DNA of 64,000 nt from Liriodendron chinense (GCA_003013855.2 PVNU02002810.1:1-64000); one strand, 5' to 3'. Shown: positions 47,006-58,590, counted from the first letter of the stretch. Translations and numbers: made by a program. The notes: generated by a model from the sequence alone, not told the origin.

Positions 47006-47620
47006 ACCTCACGTTGATTGAAGCTGCAAGGATCTGTTGACGTCAGCAACCGTAAGGCTGACGTCAATAAGTGTACGTCGGTACAGACTTGTTTACCTCG
47101 GGAAGACCATGATTTGATGAAGCTTGATTTTAGAAGATTTATGATGATTTTTATAGGATTTTTGGGGCTGATCTAAACTCTCTTTGGGCCATTTTTCAAA
47201 TCCGGCGGAAAACCCCTGATTCTTCGATTTCTCGCATTTTCTCCCAAATCGGTAAGAGTTTTTTGGGGATTTCTCCTTGTGGCTGGTCAGTTTAACCTGA
47301 TTGAGATATCTATGGAAGTTTTTTTGGACTTTGGTAGATTTTTTGGTGTTTTCCGGCACATTTAGAGGTGCGGCTCCACCGTTTTTGGCCCTCTGGAGCT
47401 CCTGGACATACACCGCAGGTCTGATGTGTACCTGCTACATTCTCCTTCCTTTTAAGGCTATGTGTTGTGTTTGTGCAAGGCTGTCGGTCATGCTTTCTGC
47501 TGGATTTTGAGCTTTTCCTTCCTTTCTGCTCCTGTGGACCATTGTTTGGACCTTCAGTTGTGCAGCAATTGGCCCTGTGTTGGCTTGTGACATCCACTAC
47601 TTCCTTTTTTCTCCAGATTA

Positions 47621-48535
47621 GTGTTTGCAGACCATATGGACGACAAAATACCATCCGGATCTGGCGCTGGGTCTTTGGATTCTCACCCCTTATTGATTAC
47701 CATTGTCAAGTTGGATGGTAATAATTATTTGCAATGGGCTCAGTTCGTGAAATTATTTTTGGGAGGAAGAGATAGACTCACCTACATATTGAATGATGCT
47801 CTAGATCCTACAGATGGAAATTACAAAATGTGGACCAAGGAAAACTACCAAGTCATGGCTTGGTTACTTAACAGTATGTATCCATCAGTTAGTAATTCAG
47901 TTATGTTTTTATCGTTTGCAAAGAAGATATGGGACAATCTACATGATATGTATTCAAAGGCGAGTAATTTTTCAAGGGTCTTTAAGTTGATTTCAGATAT
48001 CGGCAGGTTCCAACAGGATTCCCGATCTCTAAAGGAGTACTTTTCTGCTCTCCGAGGTATGTGGGATGAGTTAGATCTCTATCATCCCCTTCCGTCCGAA
48101 AGCAAGAAAGATTATGAGCTTGTTTGTAAACAACGGAAAGAAACACCAAGCATGCAGTTCCTTTCCGGCCTTAGCTCTGAATTTAAAAGTGTTCATGAGC
48201 AGATTGGTATGAAGGACCCCCTCCCTCCGTTGACTGCAATTTATACTATGGTTCAGCGTGTTGCTACCTCCACCACGACAACCTTGGTTTCATCTGATAA
48301 CTCTGCATATGCAGTTGGTGATCGACCTTCCTTCAACCCTGCACCCAGAGTTCCTGGGCGTGGCCGTGGTGTTGGTTACAATAATCAAAGCCAGGGTCGT
48401 GCTATTGATCGTGGTGGCTACCGTGGTCGAGGTGGACGCGAATGCAGCCGTGATACGTCTCGCAGTTGCACACATCGTGGGGGGAAAAACCATTCTGTTG
48501 ATCGGTGTTGGAGACTTATGGGTGGTCCATCCTAG
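47621..48535 (+). pseudogene. copia gag
   Basis: A 304-codon frame, nearly intact. The gag region shows LDGNNYLQWAQFVKLFLGGR, WLLNSMYPSVSN and FLSGLSSEFKSVHEQIG, then a Gly/Arg-rich segment. The zinc knuckle CTHRGGKNHSVDRCW has Arg in place of the second Cys of CX2CX4HX4C. The stop at 48533-48535 precedes the protease part. A second start, MDDK, lies at 47636. Confidence 0.9.
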
Positions 48536-50240
48536 GCGAGGGTGTCTTTGGCTAGTAGTGCACCCTTTGATACTAATTCAGCCTTACAACCGACACTAGG
48601 AGAACCTCAAGGGAAGTCTCATTTAGGTGATACCATTCTCATCTCCCGTGAGATCTATGATGCCTTCATGAGATTCCATGTTCGTGATAACCCTGAAGTC
48701 TCTGGAGCCGCTGTAGCCCAGTCAAGTACTGCTCTTCATGTGTCCTTTTCTCCTTCGTCTTAGGTCATTGACTTTGGAGCTACCTCTCACATGACTGGTA
48801 AGCCTCACCTATTTAATTCTTACCTTCCGACTAATCAAACGCATTTGTCACTGTTGCGGATGGAAACCAAATCCCAGTATCTGGGACCGGTACCATTAAG
48901 CTTTCTTCATCCTTGCAATTGTTGTCAGTTCTACATGTTCCTAGTTTTCCTCTCAATCTTCTATCTGTTAATTCTCTTACAAAATCCTTGAATTGCTCGG
49001 TAACATTCTTTCCCTATCATTGTGTGTTTCAGGACCTCCAGACAAAGCGGATGATTGGTGGGGGTCATGAACGTGATGGCCTTTACTTCCTTGATGATGC
49101 ACCTGTCATAGGAACTAGTGCTTTATCCCTATATAGGGAGTCCATGTCTAAGTGGCATTGTCGCCTAGGGCACCCATCATTGTCTAGGTTAAAGCTCTTA
49201 TTTCCTTCAATTTCTGTATCTAAACCCTTATGCTGTGAGACCTGGAGTTCTCCAAACATCACCGGACTGTCTTCCCTCCTAGTTCATCTGATAGGAAACC
49301 TAAACCTTTTAAGCTTGTCCACTCTGATATTTGGGGCCCTGCACCTGTTATCTCTCTTTTTGGATATAAGTATTTTGTTACCTTTATTGATGATTGTACT
49401 CGAATGATATGGGTGTATCTTTTGAAGTCTAAACATGAAGTGTTTGATATATTTAAAATCTTTTACAATGAGGTGGTTACTCAATTTCAATGTCCTATCA
49501 AAGTTCTTCACTCTGACAATGGGGGGGAGTACTTGTCGCATGCTTTTTTGTCTTTCTTGCAGGACCATGGTATTTTGTCTCGCACTTCGTGTCCACGGAC
49601 TCCTCAACAAAATGGTGTGGCCGAGCGAAGGAACCGTCATCTTCTTGAAGCCACTCGTGCTCTCTTACTTGGTATGAGTCTGCCTAAACATTTTTGGGAT
49701 GATGCTTTGCTTATTGCTGTATTTCGAATTGATCGCATTCCATCTTGAATATTGTCTCACAAGTCTTCTTTTGAAATTTTGCATCACACGATAAACCCTT
49801 TCCTTTACCCCCTAAAGTCTTTGGATGTACATGCTTTGTTCAAATTCTCGATGGAACTAATGACAAGTTGAGTCCACGGGCCACGAAGTGCGTCTTCTTA
49901 AGTTACTCGAGATCACAAAAGGGGTACAAATGTTATGACCCTCGGACCGGTAAGAGATGTCTCCGCAGATTTAACATTTTTTGAAGACATTCCATACTTC
50001 TCTAATGAAGGGAGATCTTTACAGTCCTTTTCTGAGTCAGGGGGAGCATAAGCAATCTACCTTTATACCCCTTCCTGTTTCATGTCTTGATGATACTACT
50101 ACTCCGTCTGTCTCGAAACCCACCCTTGTGTATCATCGATGAACTAAGTCCTCCACTGCTCAGCTGCCCCTCATCTCATCTGCATCTGCTGGTGGTTCAG
50201 GTATAGATTCTTTACCTCTTGATGATGATCTTCCTATTGC
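48536..50240 (+). pseudogene. copia protease and integrase, frameshifted
   Basis: The protease is marked by VIDFGATSHMTG (about 48764-48800); the catalytic D-S-G is changed to D-F-G and a stop sits just before it. GAG-pre-integrase WHCRLGHPSLSRL is near 49155. Integrase follows with VHSDIWGP, HSDNGGEYLS (49510-49540) and QQNGVAERRNRHLLE (49606-49650), covering the D, D and E positions, in two frames. It breaks at 49748. Confidence 0.88.
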
Positions 50241-50241
50241 T

Positions 50242-51890
50242 TTGCGTAGGCCTACCCGCTCATGCACTAAGCATCCCGTTAGCAATTTTGTTTTATATCA
50301 CCATCTTTCACCTTCACTCCAGTCTTTTGCAGCTTCCATATCCTCCATTGTTACCTCGCGTCACTTGAATGAAGCTTTGAGTAGTCCTGACTGGACTCAG
50401 GCTATGATGGACGAAATGCAAGCGCTGGAAAAGAATAAGACTTGGGAGTTAGTTCCCTTACCTGAAGGAAAACAGACAGTTGGTTGTTGTTGGGTCTATA
50501 CGATCAAGTACCTCCCTGATGGTTCTATTGATCGGTATAAGGCCCGACTTGTTGCAAAGGGTTATACTTAGACATGTGGCATAGACTATTTTGAGACATT
50601 CTCTCCTGTCGCCAAGCTTAGCTCCGTTCGTGTGGTTATCTCCTTGGCAGTCAATTTATCTTGGCCCTTGTTTCAACTTGATGTGAAGTATGCCTTCTTG
50701 AATGGCGATCTCGCTGAAGAGGTTTAAATGGATCAGCCCCCAAGCTTCTCTATGGCTTTTAACACACACCTTGTGTGTTGCCTAAAGAAGTCTATTTACG
50801 GCCTCAAGCAGTCCCCACGTGCCTAGTTCGATAAATTCAGCCGTGCTCTCCTAGATTTTGGATTTATTCGCAGTCAAGCCGATCACTCCCTCTTCATCTG
50901 TCGTTGGCCTACAGGGATCATGGTGTTGATTGTTTATGTAGACGATATCGTGTTGTCTGGCGATGATATTGACGCGATGGTGCAACTTAAATCCTTTCTC
51001 AAGACTTGATTTGAGATCAAAGACCTAGGCACTCTTCAGTATTTTTTAGGAATCGAAGTCGCTCGGTCTCAATCTGAGATTGTGCTCTCCCAAAGGAAAT
51101 ATGCCCTTGATCTTCTCTCCAAAACTGGGATGCTAGGATGTAAGCTTGCTACCATGCCTATAGATCCTCCTTCCAAAATTAGTCCTGATAATGGTGAGCT
51201 CCTCTCTGATCCTAGGATGTATTGGCGGCTAGTTGGTAGACTCATCTATCTCACTATTACTCGGCCCGATCTCTCATATGCTGTGGGCCTTGTAAGTCAA
51301 TTCATGCATTGTCCTTGGACCACATATCTGATTGCAGTATATCGTATCCTTCAATATCTCAAGTCCTCCCCAGGCAAAGGTTTACTATTTCAGCCGCATG
51401 GCCATCTTCATCTGTCTGGTTATTCTGATGCTAACTGTGCTGGAAGTTCTCATGATCGACGTTCTACGTCTGGGTACTGTACGTTTATTGGTGGCAACCT
51501 TGTCACTTGGAAGAGCAAGAAACAATCTGTCGTGGCAAGATCTTCTGCTGAGGCCGAGTATCGGGCGATGGTCCATGCCACATGTGAACTTATTTGGCTT
51601 CAGACCTTCTTATAGGAACTTGGTTATCCTCCTTCCACTCCTATTCCTTTGCATTGTGACAACCAGGCTGCCATTCATATTGCTAGCAATCCGGTGTTCC
51701 ATGAGCGCACGAAAAACATTGAGATTGACTGTCATTTCATTCAGGAGAAAGTTACTGCAAAGGAAATTTCTACTCCTTTCGTTCGTTCCAGAGACTAGCT
51801 GGCTAATGTTCTTACCAAATCTTTTAGCAGGATGCTCTTCTCCGTATCACTGCCAAGTTGGGCATGATCAATATCTATGCTTCAACTTGA
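50242..51890 (+). pseudogene. copia reverse transcriptase and RNase H
   Basis: RT motifs include EMQALEKNKTWELVPLP, ARLVAKGYT, FQLDVKYAFLNGDL, SIYGLKQSPRA and the catalytic box LIVYVDDIVLSG (about 50930-50960). RNase H keeps GYSDANCAG, SSAEAEYRAM and HCDNQAAIHIA. In-frame stops at about 50569, 50726, 50824, 51008 and 51613 inactivate it. Confidence 0.92.
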
Positions 51891-51897
51891 GGGGGAG
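51884..51897 (+). promoter_or_regulatory. Polypurine tract
   Basis: AACTTGAGGGGGAG lies directly before the 3' LTR and is the plus-strand primer site of the copia element. Confidence 0.9.
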
Positions 51898-52042
51898 TAT
51901 AGAGAATTCAGTGGTGATGTTGTATTTGTATTTGCACATTCAGCCTTTGGTACTCCTACGGAGTACTATATTGTAACTTTAGTTCCCTTTTAATAGAGTA
52001 GTTGTGGTGTGGCAGCCCCAAGGAACACCAACAACATTTTGC

Positions 52043-52086
<44 letters not shown>

Positions 52087-52107
52087 TCAAATCTGATCTC
52101 TTTTACT
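51898..52107 (+). repeat. 3' LTR
   Basis: 210 bp starting TATAGAGAATTCAG right after the polypurine tract and ending CTCTTTTACT, then the AATAT duplication. A (CT)n run lies at about 52045-52083. Confidence 0.93.
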
Positions 52108-52599
52108 AATATGACCCCTTCGAAGAGTTGGTACGCGGTCAACTCGTCGGGGGTGCACGGGGCGGCGCGCCCCCTGCTCGGGGTTTGAGGCAGAGCGCCC
52201 AAAAGCCTTACGATTTTTTTTTTCTTTTTCTTTTAGGGAGGAGAAACTAGAAGAAAATCGAACAAAAATCATTTTTTTCTAAAATGGGGGAACTCTTGTG
52301 CGGCTAGACGATACCTGGACGATATCGTCTAGGTATCGTCGATATTTTGCCGATATCTCGGTCGATATCGATATATGCACGATAATATCGATATCGGCCG
52401 ATAATATCGTCGATACACAGGAACAGTGAATTTTTTTAGTGTCTCCTGGGGGTTTTCGTATCGCTGGCTAGCAATATCGATACTATCGGCCGATATATCA
52501 GCTGATAGTATTGATATTACATACACTGGTAGTAATGACCCAATAGACATGATTTGTTTTTTATGAAATCCATCTTCTCTCCGCTAGGATTAGCACTTA

Positions 52600-53092
52600 A
52601 GGCTTGTTTGGAATGTGGGATTAGGTGGTATGGAATTGCATTTGGTTCAATGTAAATTCCATCCAGTGTATGAAAATGATGGGAATGATTGGATTAATCC
52701 AGGTATCATATCATCCAGTCCCAAAAGGAGATACGATGGGATTTTTGGTGGATTTCAAAATCTACTATATCTATGGGCTCTACGTTGATGCATGTGTTTT
52801 ATCCACACTGTCCATCCATACGCGCCCTTTACATGTGACAATCGAGTTGCATAGGCATATAGGTGATCGACATCAGTTGTGAAATTTGGTCTATTGATTA
52901 CAAATCCATGGTCCAGCAAATGCAGGTTTCACTTAATAGAGTGTTTTTCCCAAAGGAAGAATTTGATGCCAAATGTGGGATTGGATGGTCAAAATACCAT
53001 GGTATTTCCAGGCATACAAACATTGTTTAATAATGGTGTTAATTCCATCAATGCAATTCAATGCCATTTAATCCCACATTCCAAATAGGCCC
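52600..53092. mobile_element. Tourist-like MITE
   Basis: The left end AGGCTTGTTTGGAATGTGGG follows TTA (52597-52599); the right end CCCACATTCCAAATAGGCCC precedes TTA (53093-53095). The inverted repeats are about 24 bp. 493 bp. Part of the fold-back core (GATGCATGTGTTTTATCCAC) sits in the interior. Related to 34592-35092. Confidence 0.92.
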
Positions 53093-53323
53093 TTATGGCC
53101 CTTTTCGGTTGCCACTTAAAAATGATTTCATCTCATTTTTGTTACAATAATTATGTACTACAGATTTTGGTTTATTTAAGTTGCAAGTTATCATGTAGCC
53201 GACCCTAATTAATTGAGATAAGGCTTAAATGGTGATGGTAATGATAAGTTATAAGTTATCGAGATTATTTTTAGTCCTTGTCAAAATATCCAACACATAA
53301 TTACTGTTAACTTAAAATGATAT

Positions 53324-53326
<3 letters not shown>

Positions 53327-53373
<47 letters not shown>
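53327..53373. repeat. (CT)n microsatellite
   Basis: About 23 CT units at the 3' side of the minus-strand LINE. Read on that strand the LINE 3' end passes into (AG)n instead of poly(A). Confidence 0.96.
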
Positions 53374-53376
<3 letters not shown>

Positions 53377-53699
53377 GTAGAGATGGAAAAAACTTTATTG
53401 AGGCTGCAACCAAGAAACAGAAAAACCAATGAAAGAGAAACAAACAAGAAAAGAAGACTATACAATCCCCACCAAAACCTAGCTCACAAAAAGGCTCAAG
53501 GCCACCTAGAAAGCAAAATAAGACTGCCCCAAAACTCTACAACAGCCTCAACGAAACCCACTCATCAATACAAAGCCCAACTCGATGATAAAAGTGCAAG
53601 CAGCGGATTCTTTCGAACTAGACTGACCAAAAAAACGCAAGCAACACTATCCTCCACCTACGGGACCCCAAAGAAGCCCCTTTATCCCATGCCAAGCTC

Positions 53700-54899
53700 A
53701 GAATAAGGCCTCTATTGATCCCGACATTACCCAACTAATGTTAGCCTTGTTGAAAATGCCAGACCAAATAATCCTGGCTAAAGCATAGTGAATAAACAGA
53801 TGCTCCACTGTCTCTTCTGCATCCAAATAAAGAATACAAACATTTAACAACACCATATTTCATTTGCGGAGATTATAATAGTAAGAATCTTGTTCTTCCC
53901 AACCAGCCAAGAAAAAGCTGACACTTTAGGAGTTCCATAGGACCAAATGAAAGTGTATGTAAAGAGGCCCCAAGCTGCTCTCTCTAAGATGATTGCCAAT
54001 AAAGCGACTTCACTAAGAACTTGCAGGACTTTTTGAACCTCCAAACCATAGTTTCCCACATCTTGAGCTATCTCCTCACCCTGTAAATGAGATAGTAAAC
54101 TCACTAGATCATCAAATCACAAGTCAGTCACATTCCAAATCCACGGGGGAGTCCAAACCCCCTAAATAGACACACAACTGGCCATTGAGATATCACCCGA
54201 GGGACTAAGGTAGCAAGGTTTTGAAAAAGAAGTCCGAAGTGGGGAATCCCCACACGACCACACCAAACATCCTCCCAGAATCTTACTCTGGACCCATCCC
54301 CCACCTGAAAACTGACACCCTCCACCACCAAAGGGGTCACTCTCACTATCCCTTTCCAAAGGAAACAGGCTCGATAAAGAGAAGACCCTTAGATCATAGA
54401 AGCGAGACCATATTTGGCAGCTATGATCTCCCTCCATCAGGAAACACCCCCCCCCCCCCCCCCCCCCCCCCCACCCGACAAGAGGCCGATAAGCCTCTAT
54501 CTAATTAAGCAAATGGAACTTACCATTAGAAGATCCACTTTCCCATAGGAAATCTCTCTTAAGTTTATTGATACGATCATAACATACAAAGGGACAATAA
54601 CTTACTTTTCCAGGGACTAAGTTTGTGCTCCAAATGTTCAATAACTTTGTCCCAAAGGTGCTTCGGATGCTTCCCGAAGCAAAGGGGAAGGAGCATATAT
54701 GAAGAAGGGAAGGATCTGATACGGCATTCAAAAATCTCAGCCAGACGGTGTCTTGGGGAGTATGAATACTTAAGATTTCTAATTTAGATAAATTTACTTT
54801 TAGGCCTAATACGATCTCAAACCCCACAGTCAACCTTAAGTTTGCAACCATAGAGGCCTCAGCCTCACAAAACAAAATAATATATTTAGCAAATTGCAA
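53700..54899 (-). pseudogene. LINE reverse transcriptase thumb and zf-RVT region
   Basis: 54899-54501 reads KYIILFCEAEASMVANLRLT (the YADD box decayed to KYIILFC), LGLKVNLSKLEILSI and KLKRDFLWESGSSNGKFHLLN. 54346-54128 reads FQVGDGSRVRFWEDVWCG. 54104-53844 reads GTPKVSAFSWLVGKNKILT, the zf-RVT entry, followed by a weak EETVEHLFIH. Frames change between the blocks. Confidence 0.85.
54447..54472. repeat. Poly(C) run of 26 bases
   Basis: An uninterrupted run of 26 C within the LINE coding remnant, followed by ACCC. Its length cannot be trusted from a single assembly. Confidence 0.9.
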
Positions 54900-55329
54900 A
54901 TTGCAAGTTGCGGAGAATTGTTAATCGAGAGGCCTTTGAAAAGGCCTACAAAGTAATCTGCTCAAAGCTTCCAAAATGATTAGAAAAAGAAAAGGGGAAA
55001 GGGGATCCCCCTGACGAAGACCTCAGGAAGATTTGAGAAAGCCAAACGGGAAACCATTCAGCAGAATAAAAAACTTGGTTGACAAAATACAACATCAAAT
55101 CTAATTTCTCCAATTGACACAATTGTACGCTTTCTCCATATCATGTTTGCATGCAATATCATTTGACCTAGTTTTGAAACAGGAGTCAACACACTCGTGG
55201 GTAATCAAAGCACTATCCACGATGTGACGACCTGAGATAAAAGTGCTTTGGAAAGGGGAGGAAACCCTGGATAGCACTCCTCTTAACCTTTAACTGAGAA
55301 TCTTCAATACGATCTTATAAGGACTACCT

Positions 55330-55334
55330 ACTAG
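55330..55334. repeat. Target-site duplication of the solo LTR, left copy
   Basis: ACTAG, repeated at 58120-58124. Confidence 0.9.
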
Positions 55335-55500
55335 TGTGGCACCCCGGATGCCAGGGCCCGTGGTTACCCTCGGCCCCCGATATCTCGGGTTCCACATAAT
55401 GTGGTGCACGGATGAGGTATTGTTAGATGCATATTTATAGAGATAAATCACCCAAGCATAAACAACTTAAACATGGAAGAACTTTTCCAAAAGAAGAGGA

Positions 55501-55546
<46 letters not shown>

Positions 55547-58119
55547 TCCAAAAAAATATATGAACGACATTCCTCACATTGGGGCCCACTAGGTCCCCAC
55601 TACAAGTTCAGAAATACCGCCCCAAAAGCTGAACTAGAGACGCTGCGTAGGAGCTAACCCAAAAAGAAAGACATCCGGTCCCACTTTCTAGTAGGCCTGG
55701 TCGCCTACATACTGAAGGTACCAATCGGCATCCTCTCCTAATTCCTCGTACTTGGTCACCTCCTGTAAACCTGAGTCACATGGGTCATCTAGTTGGTATT
55801 TTAAAACACCGTCCCAGAAAGAGAGTGAGTGGCCAACTCAGTGGTTTCATTTCCCTACGTTACTCATCTACCAACACAAGCAATATAGATAATATTTTCA
55901 TTTTCCTACATACAAAAATTAAAAGTAAGCACATCATCACAGACAGGGTTTTTAAATGGAATGAGTGCATGAAATGCAAATGCATGCCCGAACATCTGTT
56001 TGGTCACAACAGACGGTGAGTGGCACCACCATAACACCCGCACAGACCTGAGCCGCCAATGAATGAGGTACCACCCCATCACCTGCACAATGCATGCTAC
56101 GTCGAACCATAGATGATTAGTTAAGTAGTTAATTAGTGCCTTTTCATCACATAGCCGGTTGGCGAAGCTACTGTTCTAACATTCTATTATTTTGGCCAAC
56201 TGGGACCACCTGGCTACCTGCAGGGCAAGCACAGGCCGCAGCCAGTAACCCCTCGATCCCATCTCGGGTCTACAGCCCCAAGGGCCTGGTTTGGCCGCGA
56301 CTCGTCAGCGGCGCCCAACATAGTCGGAATAGGGCTTGTCGCCCTACCCCATAGTCAAGTGGTAGGCTCGTCACCTCTACGGTGTTCAATGGACACTACG
56401 GAGAGGCACCGCCGCAGCGTAGGCCGACAGCACGGGCATAGGGCCCATACTACCATCCTCGGCTCATGAGTCTTGGGGGATCGGTACGCCATACGATTTC
56501 AAGTGAGCCTGTCAGATGGTATGCTGGTATACGGATTCTATATAGGCAGTAAATCACATTCGTCATATTTAGATAAATATTCACATCCAGCCCGGTGGTG
56601 GGCCAAGGTCCTCAACTAGGGGAAACAAGGGGATGACCGACCTTGAGCACATATGGCCCGCGTGATCCTCGACCACAACCGGTCGCCCCAAGTTCCACCT
56701 CAGCCGACCACCCCGTTCTCGAGGCTGCCGACCTCGTGTAGCCGCCTCTACTACGATGCTTGCCGGGTTGGGTGCTACTACCCGCCACCCCAAGTACTCA
56801 CAATTCCAAAGGTTGTACACTATTTCATTTACAAGACATGCAGTTTCATAATCTCAACAATCAACATAAGGACATGAAATCTAGATATCTCAGCATAATA
56901 GTTATACATAGTTAGAACATATGCAAGATGACATGAGCATGCAAATGACTCTAGCATACATCTAGTATCCAACCTCTAGGCGGAGTAACTCTATTACACT
57001 CACATGACTTGCCTAACCTTAATTCAATCATCAACTACCAAGCATGACTTCCTTAATCTGGAAATTGAAGGCATTAGCCATAATTATAGGTATCGGTTGG
57101 ATGACAACACTTGGGTAAATGATACACACCTTGATTTGGAGAAGAATTAGTGTAATCCTGCAAGAGGGTGCTTGCATGTCAGGGAATTGGGAAAATCTGG
57201 GTAGGAAACTAAAGGATGTGGGAGAATTGGAATTGACTTACCTCTACCAACACTCGGAGGAGTTCTTAATGTAAGCGATGCTGGCTATGGTGTATGGGGA
57301 TGGCTAGGCACTAGTAGAGTGGCATGCAAGAGCCCCCCTCTACGCAATTCTCCTTCTTCTAGTACCCCTTCCTCTCTCTCACCCCTCTCTTTCTCCGAAT
57401 TTTGCTAGAGGAATGAGCTAAGGGGCTGAGAAAATGAGCTTATATAAGTGGGGCAATTATAAAATATAGCCTTGGGGATTTGGATCATGTACAAATGCCC
57501 TTTTAGGCCTTGTTTTGATCATGTGGGGCCCAGCTGGCCCATCTGGGTTGATCCAGCCCATGGGATGGCCTCACCACGGTGAGATCCTTACCCGGGTGCA
57601 ATTTGGGAGCGATCGGGCATGGCGTTTGCCAGATCCGAAGCGATATCCGTTTGACAGTTATTGATCATTGATCGGGGCCCATGTTAAGGGATTATGTGCT
57701 GATTTATATTTAGAATAGGTGGTCCACTCCTCAAGGCCATGCAAGGGCCTGTGTGGTCCACATAAGAAAAGTGAATTTGGTAATGATTAGCTAAAGGGGG
57801 CTTGGTGAAAGTATACTTGCACATTCATGTGCACTTGTAGGTCGTCGTAGTTCTACGGTTTTGGGTGTCGATTCCGACATGACGCCCATCCAAGAGTGTC
57901 AAGCCCAATACGGGGGTGGTCCCCGTCGAGTTTCGGGTCTATCGGTCTTGGAACGGGTGGCGGAACGGATGCCTACTCGCGCATCTAAGTTTCTGATTTC
58001 TATGTGACTATGATTTTCTAATTCAAGTAGGGTTGATTATTCGTCCTATGGCCATATGGGCCTAATGGGCTCGAGTGCGTGCTCAGGTCTTAGGAAAGGC
58101 GATTTTACAGGGCATTACA
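55335..58119. mobile_element. Solo LTR, 2.8 kb, probably Ty3/gypsy
   Basis: It starts TGTGGCACCCCGGATG and ends GGGCATTACA (TG...CA), flanked by ACTAG on both sides. It is 2785 bp with no gag or pol motif, so it is one LTR left by recombination between two. TGTGGCACCCCGG-type starts are common in gypsy (Tekay-like) LTRs, which is recalled and not tested. The insertion falls exactly between two conserved LINE polymerase blocks (GPIS and GSPYKI). Orientation is not known. Confidence 0.88.
55501..55541. repeat. (CA)n microsatellite
   Basis: About 20 CA units inside the solo LTR, near its left end. Confidence 0.96.
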
Positions 58120-58349
58120 ACTAGACTAATGGGTCCGAAGTTCTTTAACTCATCAACACCATGCAATTTTGGAATAAAGGGCCAAGAATGTACAACCTAA
58201 TTCTGGGGTTAATTTAGCTAAGGTAGCAAAGTCCTCAACAAAAGCCAACAAATCCTTATTGATTATATCCCAAAAAGACTGGAAAAAGCGAACGGGAACC
58301 TATTAGGTCACGATGCTTCGTCCCTACCCAAAAAGACCGGGAACTCATT

Positions 58350-58535
58350 TTAAGTCACAACTCATAACCAAACAAGGCTTTGCTTATATGGCAAAGAGGT
58401 GAATGGAATGGCTGATTTATTAGCCAAAGAATCAATAGGCCATTTTTTATTTTTTGGAATTCACTACCTTTTTCGTGATTTTTTGATTTTTTTTTTCTTT
58501 TTGAAGGATTCATGTTGTTTTGATTCTCCCTTTTT

Positions 58536-58590
<55 letters not shown>
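58350..58590 (+). mobile_element. LINE 3' end fragment with RNase H remnant and (TA)n tail
   Basis: KEVNGMADLLAKESIG (about 58391-58440) resembles the last conserved block of the RNase H domain in plant LINE ORF2 proteins (N-x-x-AD-x-LAK). A T-rich 3' region and a TA run at 58539-58590 follow. As at position 3002, the tail has TA repeats in place of poly(A). Confidence 0.6.

Larger units (their letters stand above)
46773..52107 (+). mobile_element. Ty1/copia retrotransposon, structurally complete, TA...CT LTR ends
   Basis: 5335 bp with both LTRs, primer site, polypurine tract and a 5-bp duplication AATAT (46768-46772 and 52108-52112). The LTRs start TATAGAG and end TTACT or CTACT, so the termini are TA...CT instead of TG...CA. 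A hand count gives about 12 substitutions in the first 155 bp between the two LTRs. Gag and pol are all recognisable but broken by stops and frameshifts. Confidence 0.95.
46259..52528 (+). mobile_element. Non-autonomous hAT element (about 930 bp) split by a copia element
   Basis: The ends are CAGTGTTCACAGTATCGATA (left) and, inverted, CAGTGTATGTAATATCAATA (right). The exact 8-bp duplication GTAGTAAT lies at 46251-46258 and 52529-52536. Inside, 46773-52107 is a copia retrotransposon with its own 5-bp duplication. Without it the element is about 930 bp, close to its sibling at 59083-60033 (951 bp, opposite orientation). GATATCG-type motifs dominate both arms. Confidence 0.92.
53374..58345 (-). 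mobile_element. L1-type LINE, minus strand, split by a solo LTR
   Basis: Two parts, 53374-55329 and 58125-58345, join around a solo LTR at 55335-58119. In minus-strand order the motifs are RFPFAFFQSFWDIINKDLLA (58290-58230), the polymerase entry ending GPIS (58150-58125), then across the insertion VGSPYKIVLKIL (about 55325), RHIVDSALITHECVD, CKHDMEKAYNCVNW (about 55140), IPFPLFLFLIILEALSRLL (about 55000) and the C-terminal parts. Truncated at the 5' side and dead. Confidence 0.88.

Noticed and set aside
47093..47654. Minus-strand frames over the copia leader
   Set aside because: They lie between the primer site and gag, antisense to the element, with no motif.
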